Position numbers and translations under genes: made by a program
Part shown: piece after piece, positions 34,405-47,300 of the stretch
Layout: each line of letters starts with the position of its first letter
Position numbering within the stretch: the first letter of the stretch is position 1
Assembly: GCF_964204645.1 (NCBI RefSeq)
Contig: NC_134031.1
Location: 8,160,501-8,224,500, forward strand
DNA from: Tubulanus polymorphus
Taxonomy: Eukaryota > Nemertea > Palaeonemertea > Tubulaniformes > Tubulanidae
Direction of reading: 5' to 3'
DNA length: 64,000 bases
The notes under the pieces: generated by a model
What the model saw: only the letters and a program-made list of their open reading frames with translations
Database searches by the model: none
What the model was told of the DNA's origin: nothing

Positions 34405-37400
34405 TCAGTCAGCCCTTGGCCCATTTATAGTTCCATAATATTTCAACCAAGAGACAATTTTCAATCATTTTGAATGACTATTATATGTAAGTGATACCCA
34501 GTCAATAAAACTGCCTTAGTAAACACCTCAAATACTACAAATATGAGATACAAATTTCTTTCTGCATGGTTCCCACAGTTACATGAATTGAAAATTCCCA
34601 AAGTATTTCACGGGTGATTTTTCAATTTTCCCAAATGGAAAATGGGGGCCTTGGTAAAAAGGTAAAAATGAACAGATACCTGGTACCATCATACTACAGT
34701 CAACGTTGTAGTGACTGGTTGATAAAGGTGATTTTCATGAAAAATTGTCGAAGAAAGTTGCCCTCGGCAAATGCTATACATAAAATGTACCACGTTAATG
34801 AATTTTTCCAAATGTTTCCCTGATTAGAAAAAAAATTCTCAAATTCTCAAATATTTCCTAACTGGGAATTATAATTTCAAAATCCCCAAGTTTTTCCCAA
34901 TTTCCCTGTACTGCGGGAACCATGTTTCTGACAACTTATCAACAGTTTTACAACATCAAAATTACCCCCATTGTCCAAGGCTTTTTGCGAACCACTACCG
35001 AAAGCTGAAAGAAAATGACAGACCATACACAATATAATCAAAATGAAAGAAGAGACATCACGAGAATAGACAAATGGTTTTCTAAGATATGAAATGATTT
35101 CCAATGAGTTATTCTAATGGTCATATATTGATTTCCACACGGCAATATCTGTCCTCTCATCAATTGTATACACGCTGAACTTTTAGTTGGCATAAAAAAT
35201 TTGCAGAAACAGCAGAAAAATTATTCCATAACAGCAGGTGGATACGACTGTAACGCAGCAACGAAAAACAACTGAAACTGCACGCATTTGACTGGAAAAA
35301 AATCCATCATCATCTATTGTTCACAGCTTGAAAAGAATTGACGATAATTTGTTTCCCACAAAGAATTGCCATGGAAATGGCGATAATTCGTTGATGTGTC
35401 CGGATTGCGCGATTCGACATTTATATCGCAGCACGCCGTACGATTTTCCTCCTACGAAATACGTACTACCAACCTCACGCGATGCAACATTCACAAATCC
35501 GAGTAACTGACAATTATTCGCCAGATCATCAAAATGCGATTTTAAGTGCACTCAGTACAAAATCATACTTCAATTGACTATTTCAACTCATTATATATTC
35601 ATCACCTCAAGTTCTTCAGCGAAGTTCAAAAGTTTGAATCAATTTTTTTCCACAAAAGGCTACATTCGTATTTTACCACTCACATATAAATAATGATACA
35701 AAATTCCTACTAGCCTCTTGGATTTTGAAGACATGTATGAAATGCGGAAAAATTCAGAAATCATCAGTAGCAATTGTTATTTCTCGATGTTACCTAAGTT
35801 AGTAAGTAAGTAGTTGAAGTGAAGTAAATTCTACGAAGAAATGATATGAAATCCCGTGCTAAGAATTAAAAGTCTGAAATTTCCTAGAGCTGATAATTCA
35901 ACATTTTGGTTATATCCTAATGCACCTAGGGGTATTGAAAAATTATGACATGGCACAAACTCCTGCCTGATCAGCCCGAGTGCTTAGGTAAGCAGAACAA
36001 ATACGTACAGCACTATTCAGATTGCCTGTTGTATGATCCCTGTTGCAAATTTCACGGATATACTATAAATGGAAAAACCTGGGCTAAAATAAAAGGTGAA
36101 TTCTCGATCGAATCAAATTCTAAACCCCGCCTAAGGAGGACGAGAACAAGGAGACTTATAAAGTGATAAAGCCATTCATGCACTAGGCGATTTCTTGACA
36201 ATTTGTTGCCAATTTTCGTCGCAAGCAAAACATTTACTACAATGTCGCCTGCAGTTTCCAGCAACCAGATCACTCAGTATCTTGCATCCTAGATATTCAG
36301 CGAATGCGATATACCGGCAATACCACATGGTGCAACAAAACACCGGGTTATTTGTAGCGAAAATCAGTTCATTTTCCATGAAATTTGAACTTGATTTTTA
36401 GGATATATATAAGATTCCCTTTTCTCAATCAGTGTATGGTATAGATCTGAACATTGATTTACCTGGTACTAATCGGAAAAGTTGACTCAAATTGAAATGC
36501 AGAAAATATTGAAGCACGATAACCCATTGCCACTAGCGATCCTTGCGGATTAACGCCAAATCCTAGCTTCCATCAGTAGCCTTGCCGGTATCCCCTTGCC
36601 ATCAGTCGCCATGCGCGATTCACAAAATGGCACCCCCTGAAAGTGAAGTGGTGCCAGCAACTAGTGGCGCCACTTTGTGACCTGCAATTTGGCTACAAAT
36701 AGCCAAGTGCGCAGTCGTGGGCAGTGACAGATGGTGATTTAATTAAACCAAATTTGCAGACGATTAAAAATCTATCCATTAATTACTAAAATTTGGCAAG
36801 AGTGCATCGCGAGGTAATGTGAAACATATCTGAAGCCGAGTAAATTGGGGTACTTAGTTATAATGCAATGGTGAATATTAGCTAAAAATGAAAATAGAAA
36901 GAGGGGTCAATTAATGAATGGAATAAACAAAGAAAAGGAATAGGGGATGAAACGATAAATCATGTATTGAGTTGAATTTAGAGAAGTTTGTTGTGAGGGA
37001 AATGGCCCTTGAATATGCCCCTTAGGACTCTCACAACATTTCGAACTCTTATTTTCAGTACAGGATTTTAGATTATCTACTTAAATGGACAGCGTGTTTC
37101 ATCAATGGTTATCTATGAAGATATTTCAGGGCAACATTTTCCATATCGACAACAAAACGTAAATTCTAGAAATGAATTAGTTAAATACTGAGATACCAAT
37201 TACAAAAAAATACGCGTATGATGTATAAGCATTGTATAAAAACAAGCGCGCGCTCCAATTCATGAATTAGTTTTTTAATCAAATCCCCACATAGCAATTA
37301 ATTGATAAATCATCATGTGAAGTGGACTAATTAGGTAAATTAATCAATTAGGCATACAAAATGCACCATATATGATAAATCTTTAGACACATAAGCAAAA

Positions 37401-37524
37401 AAACGATCAAATGAAATGGTAACGATTTCCAATAACTAATGAAATAGCCGAAAAACTGTCCGACGCTAAGTTTTCTCATAAATTTCTAAAATTTCCAGCA
37501 AGATCCGATTTGTTGAATGTCTAA

Positions 37525-37679
37525 ATACGAATTTGTTCATTATCATTTATCTAAATTCATCTTCAATTAGTGAGTCAAAGCGTAAACTTGCAACTGCTTC
37601 TACCCCCTTTGCAAGTTAGACACTTCGACTAATTAATAGAAAATAAATTTAGATAAATGATTATTAACTAAATTGTATT
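37525..37679. repeat. imperfect inverted repeat (foldback), ~57-nt arms
   Basis: ATCATTTATCTAAATT on the left matches AATTTAGATAAATGAT on the right, and the similarity extends out to AATAC...GTATT. A smaller stem (CTTGCAA...TTTGCAAG) sits in the centre. No target duplication was recognised. It could be a MITE or a hairpin transcript. Confidence 0.55.
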
Positions 37680-39794
37680 GCCCTGAAAAAATGAACTATT
37701 GAAACGTAAACTTCACGAAGTTAAACCAAAATCGCTGAAATCAAATCAAGCCCAGCAATATGACTGTAGTGACAAATAAGCCGATGTTTCTACTACTAAA
37801 TGGCGACGTTAACAAGTTTGTAACGCTACGCGCGGTGATGAATACCTATCGAAAGCTTACAATGTTTGATAATCTATACTTACAATACGAGCTCTTTATC
37901 ATTCTCAACGCGGATAACGCGAAAACTGTCCCAGCTGACATTTAGCAGCAGCAACAGCGTTTCAAACGCACAACAGCCACCCCGGTCTCAGCTCTGACTG
38001 TTCCGTATTATTCGTGAGTAAAAATCCGCTGCCGTTCGTTCATTCGTTCGAATGCCGGCTTATTGATTTCCATGGCAACGAAAACGACACAATTTCTCGA
38101 CAACACGCACGCAGAAGAGTTACCGATTAGAGTCGTAGATTGTTGTTGTTATCGCGCGGGTAATTGAGGGAAAGCTCATTTCGAAAAGAATCTCGGCTCA
38201 GCAGAATTAAGATAAGTGAGTGAGGGAATTAGTCATTGAATATCAATTGAGGTGAAAATCAAACTAGTTACAGTAATAATGAGCGAAAGATTGCTCCAGG
38301 ATAGTTCTGATCCAATGAGTCATTCTTACGATCTAACTTTTGTGCAAATGCTTGAAAACCGTAAAAATTCAAATGGATACTGAATGAACCACGAATGAGG
38401 CCCAGTCATTCTAGGATGTGAAACAAGAATTTATTGTGATTCACATCTGCTTACATGGCCAAGTAAGGACGCCTGGTTTTATAAACATGAAATGATTTAA
38501 TGAAATCAATATTGTTGAAAGTAACTGTTTTATTTCAACCAAATGAAAGAAAGTTAGTTATGAACTAGATTAACAAAACTGCCTCAAATGCTCCACTTCA
38601 TACAACAATAAAATCTTATGATGAAAATATTCCCCTCCTCATATTGATTAATGAAAAGAAGTTCCGATTGATGTGCACGCAATGGTACATCATCATTTCC
38701 AATGTTTCTTGTAAATGGGCAAGATGTAGCAATTTGACATTCAGATTTACAGTTTCGATGACAATATCAAAGTTGATAAAAACAGGTAACATATGAGCCT
38801 GTACAAGGTAAACCATGCTACTATACGATATTTGGTAGGCGATGGTATATTAGGGTATAGAGGTTCAAAGAACCAGATATAGACAGGATAGAATAATTCT
38901 TTCTCAAAGCCCCTGGTGGCCATCTACGAATACGACTTGAAATTCAATATATATATTTTTTTTTTAGGTCATGCTACATAGGCCTAATGTACATGCTCTT
39001 AATTGAGGCAATGAATAGGTTGGGCTGCAAAGGGCAGACATTTTTCATCAAAACGCATACGGGCCATTGAGCCAAACACAGGTGACCCTACTATGCAACG
39101 GAACCAGGAGCGACAGTCGCTATTCAGTGCTGCGCTCAGGTTGCCACGATTATCACGTACCCGTAGGCTAGTCATTGATCATTTGAATGATTTAAGACAT
39201 TTAAGCAACTTGTATCAAATCGCTTTACTCCGTCAATTACTATCACCTGGCACAAATTGACATAAATGACCTTACTCTCCAGAACCGGAATCTGAATTTT
39301 CTGCGATTGAAAAGGCTGCCATTTTGTTTTTGATCTATAGCCGAATGCTTATGTCATATGCGCCATCTTGCAAATCAAATCAAAGCATCTTGACAAGCGA
39401 TATGGTTATTGGACGTGGTAGGCAAATCATTGCTAGCACGTTGCTCAAGTAAATGGACAATTTGATCCATGTTGATTCGAGTTGCTTGAATGAAAATGAC
39501 TAGAATTAATAGAAAAAATATTTCAACCCCCTCAAGAGTCTTCCAATCAAGAAGTTCAGTGTTCAACCCAGAAAAAAAGTTTTATCAGCAAAACGATATC
39601 AAGTTGGCTTCAGCCTGAGTGCGCAGCTTAGATATCGTCATCATTAGTCAATTAGATATCCCCTTTCATTTCAGCCCGGGTTTTTCCATATAGTTTATCC
39701 GTGAAATTTGCCTCAGCAATTATACAACGGGCCATCCGATTGGTGCCGCAAGTTTTCTTGCTGAAAACCTGTGCATCGGGTCTAGTGTGGCAGC

Positions 39795-39920
39795 GTTTTA
39801 AGCCATGGCCGAGACTCGATACCATCAGGTTTGAATCCCTGGCGAGGAGGATATCCAGATCATGAGTGTAACGGATTGGATACTTTCCAGTGTGGTCATT
39901 CTTTTAGATGACACCTATTT
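39795..39920 (+). mobile_element. tRNA-derived SINE fragment, family B (second copy)
   Basis: AAGCCATGGCCGAGACTCGA, then CCATCAGGTTTGAATCCCTG and a GAGGAGGATATCCAGAT body, matching the order at 24330-24425. The A-to-B spacing is short for a working tRNA. Confidence 0.5.
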
Positions 39921-41159
39921 CAACTCAGAAGAGAAGGAGACATGTTAACATAACGAAATACGTTGTAAGTGTATAACTGCAATTCCGGTCAGCGATAGCC
40001 GGCAATTAAGCGCAACAGAGCGCCGAGATTAAATTACCATGGAAACAGCAAGATGCCGATAGTTAGAACAATTACATTAACCCCGCCGGATTCTCTAATA
40101 TAATAAACGCTTTCTCTGCGAAGAAGATGACACGAATTATATCGTACACAATCGTCGCACTGTTTTCATTCAGCGCGAAAGAGATTATTAATTAATACCA
40201 ATTATCAGTTGCCATAGTTTCTCGAGACAATATGAAATGAAATAGAATCGGGTTGACATGATAATTCACACGAGTATTGACCGCGGCCGATGAAATGAAT
40301 AGAATACAATGCAATTGATGGGAATTTCTGAGTTATTACAGGGCATATATATTGTTTATAATCGATGGCGATTACAAGGAAATTTTCAGAGGATCTAATT
40401 TTCATGAGGAAATAACTTATTCAATTAGCGATGTCGTTTAACTTGATATTAAAACACTGACCGTTTTCTTTATGAATTCTCATGAGGATTTTCCATGCTA
40501 CCTGATGAAGGACTATAACATCTTGGGATTTTAAAACTAAAATATCTAAATTCATGCCAACTGTCATCAATTAATTAATACGCTGACAATTTTCATTCAA
40601 TGAACGAAACTCTGCGTATTCAAATTTTCATTCTAGTTAACTAAAAAATTTTCCTTCATTCACTGTGACTCGTCATCGTAGTGGGTTTATCGCATTTTGT
40701 CATAGCTACAATTCTAATTCCTAACTTCCTGAGAGAACAGGCAACTTGGCAAAACCAAATTAAAATCGAACAAGAAAATTAATTTTAGAAAATTATTTGA
40801 CGCCTGCGAAAAAAATGTATAATTTCTGGGCTAAGCTAATGTGGAATTGCAAATTTGAAATCGAAGTTTTAAGAAATTTGGGGAATGATGAGATTTGGCG
40901 ATTGGGTAGATGATACAGCGGGTCTTCGACTCTAGTAGTGGTTTAGATTTTTTTATTGAAAATTCTCAATAATTGATCGCGAACTTGCGACCGACTTCAT
41001 TTACTTATGCCTCTAAGCTGGTCTGCAACTTCATTGCCTCCATGGTTGAAGAACGAGCTCTTCTGATGTCTGCTTCATCATGACTTCGAGCATATCGTGT
41101 GGCCTAGGAGCCGGCCCGGGCCACGGGTATGGCTGTCACTCGATATCCTAGAGTCTTGA

Positions 41160-41341
41160 GTCTGGGTGGGTTGAAGTAGACATTGTCCTTTAAAATAACA
41201 TGCTTATGTTGTTCTGTATGAATTACCCGTGTGTCATGTATGTTGTATTAATTTATTTTAAAACTTGTATTTATTGAATTTGGGAATTTTATCCCAAAAT
41301 TTCAATGTAATAAGGATCAATAAAGAATTGAATTGAATTGT
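41160..41341 (+). mobile_element. LINE 3' tail
   Basis: It ends TAAGGATCAATAAAG followed by tandem AATTG units up to 41341. AATAAA close to a short tandem repeat is the usual 3' end of CR1/Jockey-type non-LTR elements. No coding part is recognisable upstream, so the copy is heavily 5'-truncated. Confidence 0.55.
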
Positions 41342-42257
41342 CACCTAATACACATGCCATCAGAGGACGCGGAGCCGTATATGATAGCTATGCTATTATA
41401 AATTGCTAATCTCACAAAACCTGCATACTCCTAATATCAAACATATTTTCTAAAACGTTTGAATATTGAAATTATATGTTTACACATTTTCATATTGACC
41501 GCTTGTAGCCGCTGATGAAATTCACGCCGGCCCTACACACATCGTAGATAGCTTCGTCATTCCACCGGCATGCCCACGTCAGGGTCTGACTTTTATATCA
41601 GACTTCCAAATCGTGTATACATCTGCCATTTAACCGAATAATCCGATTTACTTATCATTTCTATTTATGCCTGCCGCTTCTGATATAATCATACATCCTT
41701 TACTATTACAATACGTCTTCTAATGATATTCAATGCAATATAACATTTCCACGTTCAAATATAGGTCATTATATAATCACAGGAAGCCATTCTACATCTA
41801 TGTCAATAATATTTTGCCAGATAGCTTGTTTGTGTACACATAGACCTGTGACGTTTTGCACATCGATTTACGGCTGTCGTTTGTAAAATGACGCTGAATG
41901 GTTAACATTGTTTAGGTTTCATAATGGTAACGTTTTATAAGGCGTCAAAAAATTATCATATTACACCGACTGTTTTTGTTACCAATATATATGGTATTTC
42001 AATCTTTCAGATTTAAACCATAATGACGTATAAGTTTGTTAGTTTTACATTTTTTTAATTTCCCCAATACCGACCATAAAATTATTGCCATAAAAGGATG
42101 AAGCAAAAAAAACAATGTTTCAAAAAAACAATGTTTCTGAATGATCTGAGTAATATTTATCATGCCTATGCCAGCCACAATTGCATGAATATGAAGGCAA
42201 AAGTTGTCCTCTATCCTATCATATCTACAGCACTTCATCTCAGAATATTTATAATAT

Positions 42258-42368
<111 letters not shown>

Positions 42369-42741
42369 ATAGAAATAATTCTATGCCATACGAAAACGAG
42401 ATTTGTATTTTAATGAATTTTAAATTACATTCCTACGATCATTGCCATGGAAATGATGGTAGAAAATTACTGGCATGTTTCGATCATTATTAATTTACGA
42501 CGAATGCGCAAGAATTCTTTGATCGGATAAAGTTCGCGGCAAGCCAATAAATTCCGGAATATACCGGAGGAATAGAATAAAGAGGAACCAGAATCAAGAG
42601 AAAATTGTGCCGAGAACGAACATCGCTGAAACAGACGCAAAAAATTCTGTTATTGAGATATCATCAAACATATTTTAATTCGTGCATTAGCAACATTTAT
42701 CTTTCAAGGGGTACTGTTCAATATTGAATTAATGTGCTTAA

Positions 42742-43289
42742 CACGTTCGCTGCCGCTGACGAGATAAATCGTCATGGTGGGTGCACCGCAGTTTGCCATG
42801 ACGAGTTATATCGTCATCGATTCAATGTCATTTCATAGCGTTATGAATGACCTGGCAGAGGCAAGAAACCAGCTAACAATTGTCTGGCAGTATGGAGAGA
42901 CTAAGATATTATTTATGGGGGTAAGTCAAGTCTGGTGCACACTTGAAATTTTTTCAAAAAAATCTTCGGAAAGCAATGAATTCTAGCTTCTTATCCAGCC
43001 AATATTTAGAGAGAATATAACGACTAAAATCATTCTACATCATTTTTACAATAAAACTTTTATTCTTTTAGATTTTATTTGATTTTTCATACTTTTCACT
43101 GGCAATGGGGACAAGAAAAAATTGAGAATCTCTTCACCATTGCCAGTGACGAGACATTGGTTTTTTATACTAAAATAGATCAGTATATTGATTTATCAAC
43201 GTACAAATAGTGCTGGCAGCATATAAATTGTATAATGTCAAAAATTAGCGTTGGCAATGGCGACCGGACCGCTAGGTGGCAGCGAACGT
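42742..43289. mobile_element. piggyBac-like MITE with TTAA target sites
   Basis: TTAA (42738-42741) is followed by CACGTTCGCTGCC. The other end reads GGCAGCGAACGTG followed by TTAA (43290-43293). The 13-bp inverted ends are perfect. Sub-terminal segments also repeat internally (GACGAGATAAATCGTCATG / GACGAGTTATATCGTCAT). There is no transposase frame, so it is a 548-bp non-autonomous element. Confidence 0.85.
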
Positions 43290-43479
43290 GTTAAAATCAT
43301 GGCTTCGATAAAACCAGGATTACGAGAATCATATCATCTGCAAATCGATAAATTGGGTTTTGTATTTTCAGATTTAAGCCATAGGTAGAAACTAGAATGC
43401 GGCTAATGCCACATTTGTCTCCCTAGGATAAGCAGTATCCATCTTGATTAGAATTTCTCAATAGCATAATCGTGTGAAT

Positions 43480-44330
43480 CAGAAATTCAAAAAGGCTACT
43501 ATGACTGCCATATTGGACGGAGGATAATCACCATTTTTCAACACGGGCGAACGTCTCGCCTCAATACGAACTCATCACATCACATCATCATCATACGTTT
43601 GCCTTTTTTTTTTGGTATCATCTTAAAGGTATGCGATAACATCTGGAGCCGATTTCATCGCATTCATCGCTTGATCTCAGCAAATCAAACATGTTCGATA
43701 TTTTCACATGCTCGATTTAATTACACGGGATTGTTTTTTTTAAACGAAAATCGTCAGTAGCCAATCAGAATGCAAGACGAAGTGGTGTGACAGGATCCAA
43801 TTGGAGGCCCTCTCAATCGATGAACCAGGAAATGTTAAAAATGTGCGGGTTCGATGCGATTTCGTTCGCAGCATTGGTCCATTGTATGCGACCACACATC
43901 ATCTGATGAAAGCAAAGGTGTGCATCAAGCTTTATACATCAAAATTTAAAGCAATCGATTGTTTTGTTCGCTTGATGGGGTTTATGAGGAGTTTAAAAAG
44001 GCAACAATGGCGGTCATATTGGAAGAGGATCACCATTTTGAATATGGCTGGACCTCTCGAACTCATATGCTCAGTTTCAAGAAAGTCCCTTTAGATTCAT
44101 AATGTATCATGCTAGCAATCCTAACAACAAGGCATGCTGCATAGTGCGCACCAAGATAGGATGGTTCAATCTTGGAGTAATCTTTTGTCAAATGACTACT
44201 CCGAGGTTCAATCAAATAAATCATATTGGCCTCGATCGGATAAAAGTTTTTGAACTGCTCCCGATTAGGCCCAGGCCAACCATTCGAACTGGTGCCAAAT
44301 TGGTTAACGCCTATTTGACATGACCCATGC
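43480..44330. repeat. probable degraded dispersed repeat
   Basis: Two phrases of one type recur here: a CTATGACTGCCATATTGGA...AGGATAATCACCATTTT unit at about 43498 and a CAATGGCGGTCATATTGGA...AGGATCACCATTTTGAA unit at about 44007, roughly 510 bp apart. The open frame over 43801-44094 shows no protein-like signal and is most likely repeat sequence read by chance. Confidence 0.4.
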
Positions 44331-47300
44331 CATACATCAGCACTGGTCGAATCATTCAGTATTAACCTTGCTGGTTCTGGAAGTGACTCACCTCACTTGC
44401 CATAGCATCATTTTGATAGTATTTGTAAAGAAATCTAACCTAGTGATTTATGTGTGAACGCCCTCTCTAATTAAGTATGGTGAAAATTCAATAACACTAA
44501 ATATCTACTATGTGATAACACTAAATATCTACTCTACACATGAAAATTGAGTTTTCAAAAAATAATATTTCTGAAACCATTTTACTACCCATCATGCAGC
44601 ACCTTTGCTTTTATCGCCAATATCAGGAGACTCTATAGGATTATTAGATATCACAGGGATATGTTTACAGCAATTTAGTATATGAACACCTGGATAAAGG
44701 TACACATTCAGAACTTTCAAACCAACATACATACCTCAGTGAAACTCACAACAGAAAACTTCCTAATCGTTCCAATTTCCGAAGAAAATATACAATTTTT
44801 CAAGTTTTTTTTTCTCACTTAGTACCGAGCATTCTTACATCTCAAAGTTCTCCATGACCGATAAATGAAACAAATACGTCAGAATACAAGTAAAAAGCTA
44901 TCACTCCTTTATATATACATATACAGTGACCTTATTAAAATACGCAAATTAACTATGAACATCCAGATTACATTAAGATGTAGGAAATTCCAGAAGAATT
45001 AGTTTACACAGGATATGTATCAACATATTGCACTAATAACAGTTCTTGAAAATTTTTATTTGTTTATATCATTTATAATTAAGGAAAATATCATAGACTG
45101 GTTTTCATTAAAACATATGTCTTTGTGAAAACCTGCACGGCAGGTACAGCGGAATTTGGAATTAGTAGCGTTTCGTAGCTTCGCTTTCCGTATGAAAACA
45201 ACAACAGAAATATACAACTGTTTCGAGTACTGAATATTTCGTTAGAATTTTGAATTGGTACATAACACTGTGATTTTATCAAGAAGACTTACACAACAAC
45301 CTAAAATCCGAACTGACAAATTTACAAGATATTCTCACAAAGCCATCCAGGCTCATATCCGCACAAACATTAAGATTTGCAAAAGGCAAACAGCGTCGAT
45401 ATATAACGCAAAAAACAAAGAATTGTTGCACTTAAAAACTCGTGAAATGGGACTCTTAGTTAAAACTCTAAAATTGTACGATGTATACCGTACATATAAT
45501 ATAATCGAAAATATGATATATTTTGTTTCGCAATACCGGAATAAACTGGTTTACTTAAATACTTGAAACCGCAAATGTGAGATATTTCACATAAGCAACT
45601 AGCGACTCGGTGAGCAAGCTTTCTGTAATATACCAAAGAATTTGCTTATCTGCCACAGCCATAATTCTTTCAGCAAAATAACGAACACAGCGTTTTTCGG
45701 GGAGAAACATGTCAGTTTTTGCGTGTTTTGAATGTTGGTAATAAAACAAGCGCGCATGCTGCTATGCGAACAGTTATTTTTGGCCAGTTTTGTGTGATTT
45801 ATAAGAGGCTGCCGCCAGTTTTTGCCATATAACAGTGAAATTTGCTCGATACGCGCAGCTTCCTAGCTCATCGCATTGCCAGAGTTACGCCAGCGAAATG
45901 TATACCTTGATGGCAGTCATCTTCTAAAATAAGTGGCATGTGTATCTTTTAAGTATCATTTTTAGTTAGATCCCTAGTTACGATTTCGTGGTCGACAATT
46001 TTTATTACTTCATCTACTCGAACATCGGTGGCGTTATTGCTGAAATACGATGGGATACCTGGGCTGCCATCCACTATGTGCTATCAGTAACAAATTGAAT
46101 TCTTTTCAGCAACATTTCATTGAAATATGAAAGAAATTGTTCTAATTAATCAGTAATCAACCGTAAGACCTCCAGTAACATCTTTCAAATTTCTGAATGC
46201 ATCAAACAAATCAAATGAGTATTTCTTGTTATAAAGCAGTTACAAATACTGAAAATCAGGCAGTTGGCAGCTCTGGGATCCAACCAGGGTTTTCTAAATT
46301 TCTTTGGCTAGTTTTGATTTTGATGTTATGATCACCAAAGCGCAATATTTCCCATAGAACCTTTAATTAAAATAACCGGAAGAGAATTTGATCTGAAAGA
46401 AATCTTACTGTTTTTATATTGTTGGTAAATCAATCTAGGATCTAATTTCTTGGTTAGTCAATAATAAGTGAGTGACAGTGCCTATAGATAACGAAACTAA
46501 ATCTAAGTATTGTCATATCATAAAACCAATTCAGTATCAGATTATAACTAAGCTATGATTAACTACCAATAGACTTGAATTTCAAATTTCAATGACAATA
46601 GCGATGTCCAGTTGTACATTTCTACATTAGTACACATTTTTTACAATATTGATAGAAAAGCTCGTAATTAAACAAAAAAGTGGGGATAGATTTTCCAGAA
46701 AAAAATCCATGATTCTGCATTTTAAAGAGCACATGTTATTTGTGGCTTGCAATATATTCTACGGTAATTTCATCCACTTTGCCACTAGAAATCTAATTTT
46801 CCCATATCAGAATTCGGAAAACGATTGCGCCATGGCTCTTCAAAACAGCTGCGTATAACAATTAATACAATCACACACACGAATATCATATATACTCGTC
46901 ATTTCGATGATTTCAGCAAAAAACAATCCTTTCTGTTTTAGCCGTCAGTAAAAGCAAGAAAATCGAGCACCCATTTGTGTCATTTCGGCAAACGAATATC
47001 ACACTGAAAACTGGTGAAATTCACAAAGCAAGATCATTTTTCACGATCCGAATATCAAAAAGAGAATTCAGATCATTGAGGTGGCAATAAAAATCCAAAA
47101 ATGCCAAAATTTGAATAGTTATACAGTTTTAGACAAATAGGAGGGACAAATATCAATTAACTCGAAAACGATTATTTGAAAAAATCTCTTGAACCATAAA
47201 CGTCATTCATAACCTGCACTATTCAATGAAACAGTCTTTATTCATGTGCCTAAAAGTGTGAAACACAAAACATATTGTCAGGCCGTTACCATAACGATGG

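Noticed and set aside
43801-44094. A 97-codon open frame as a gene
   Set aside because: It lies within a segment that shows repeated phrases about 510 bp apart and has no protein family signal.
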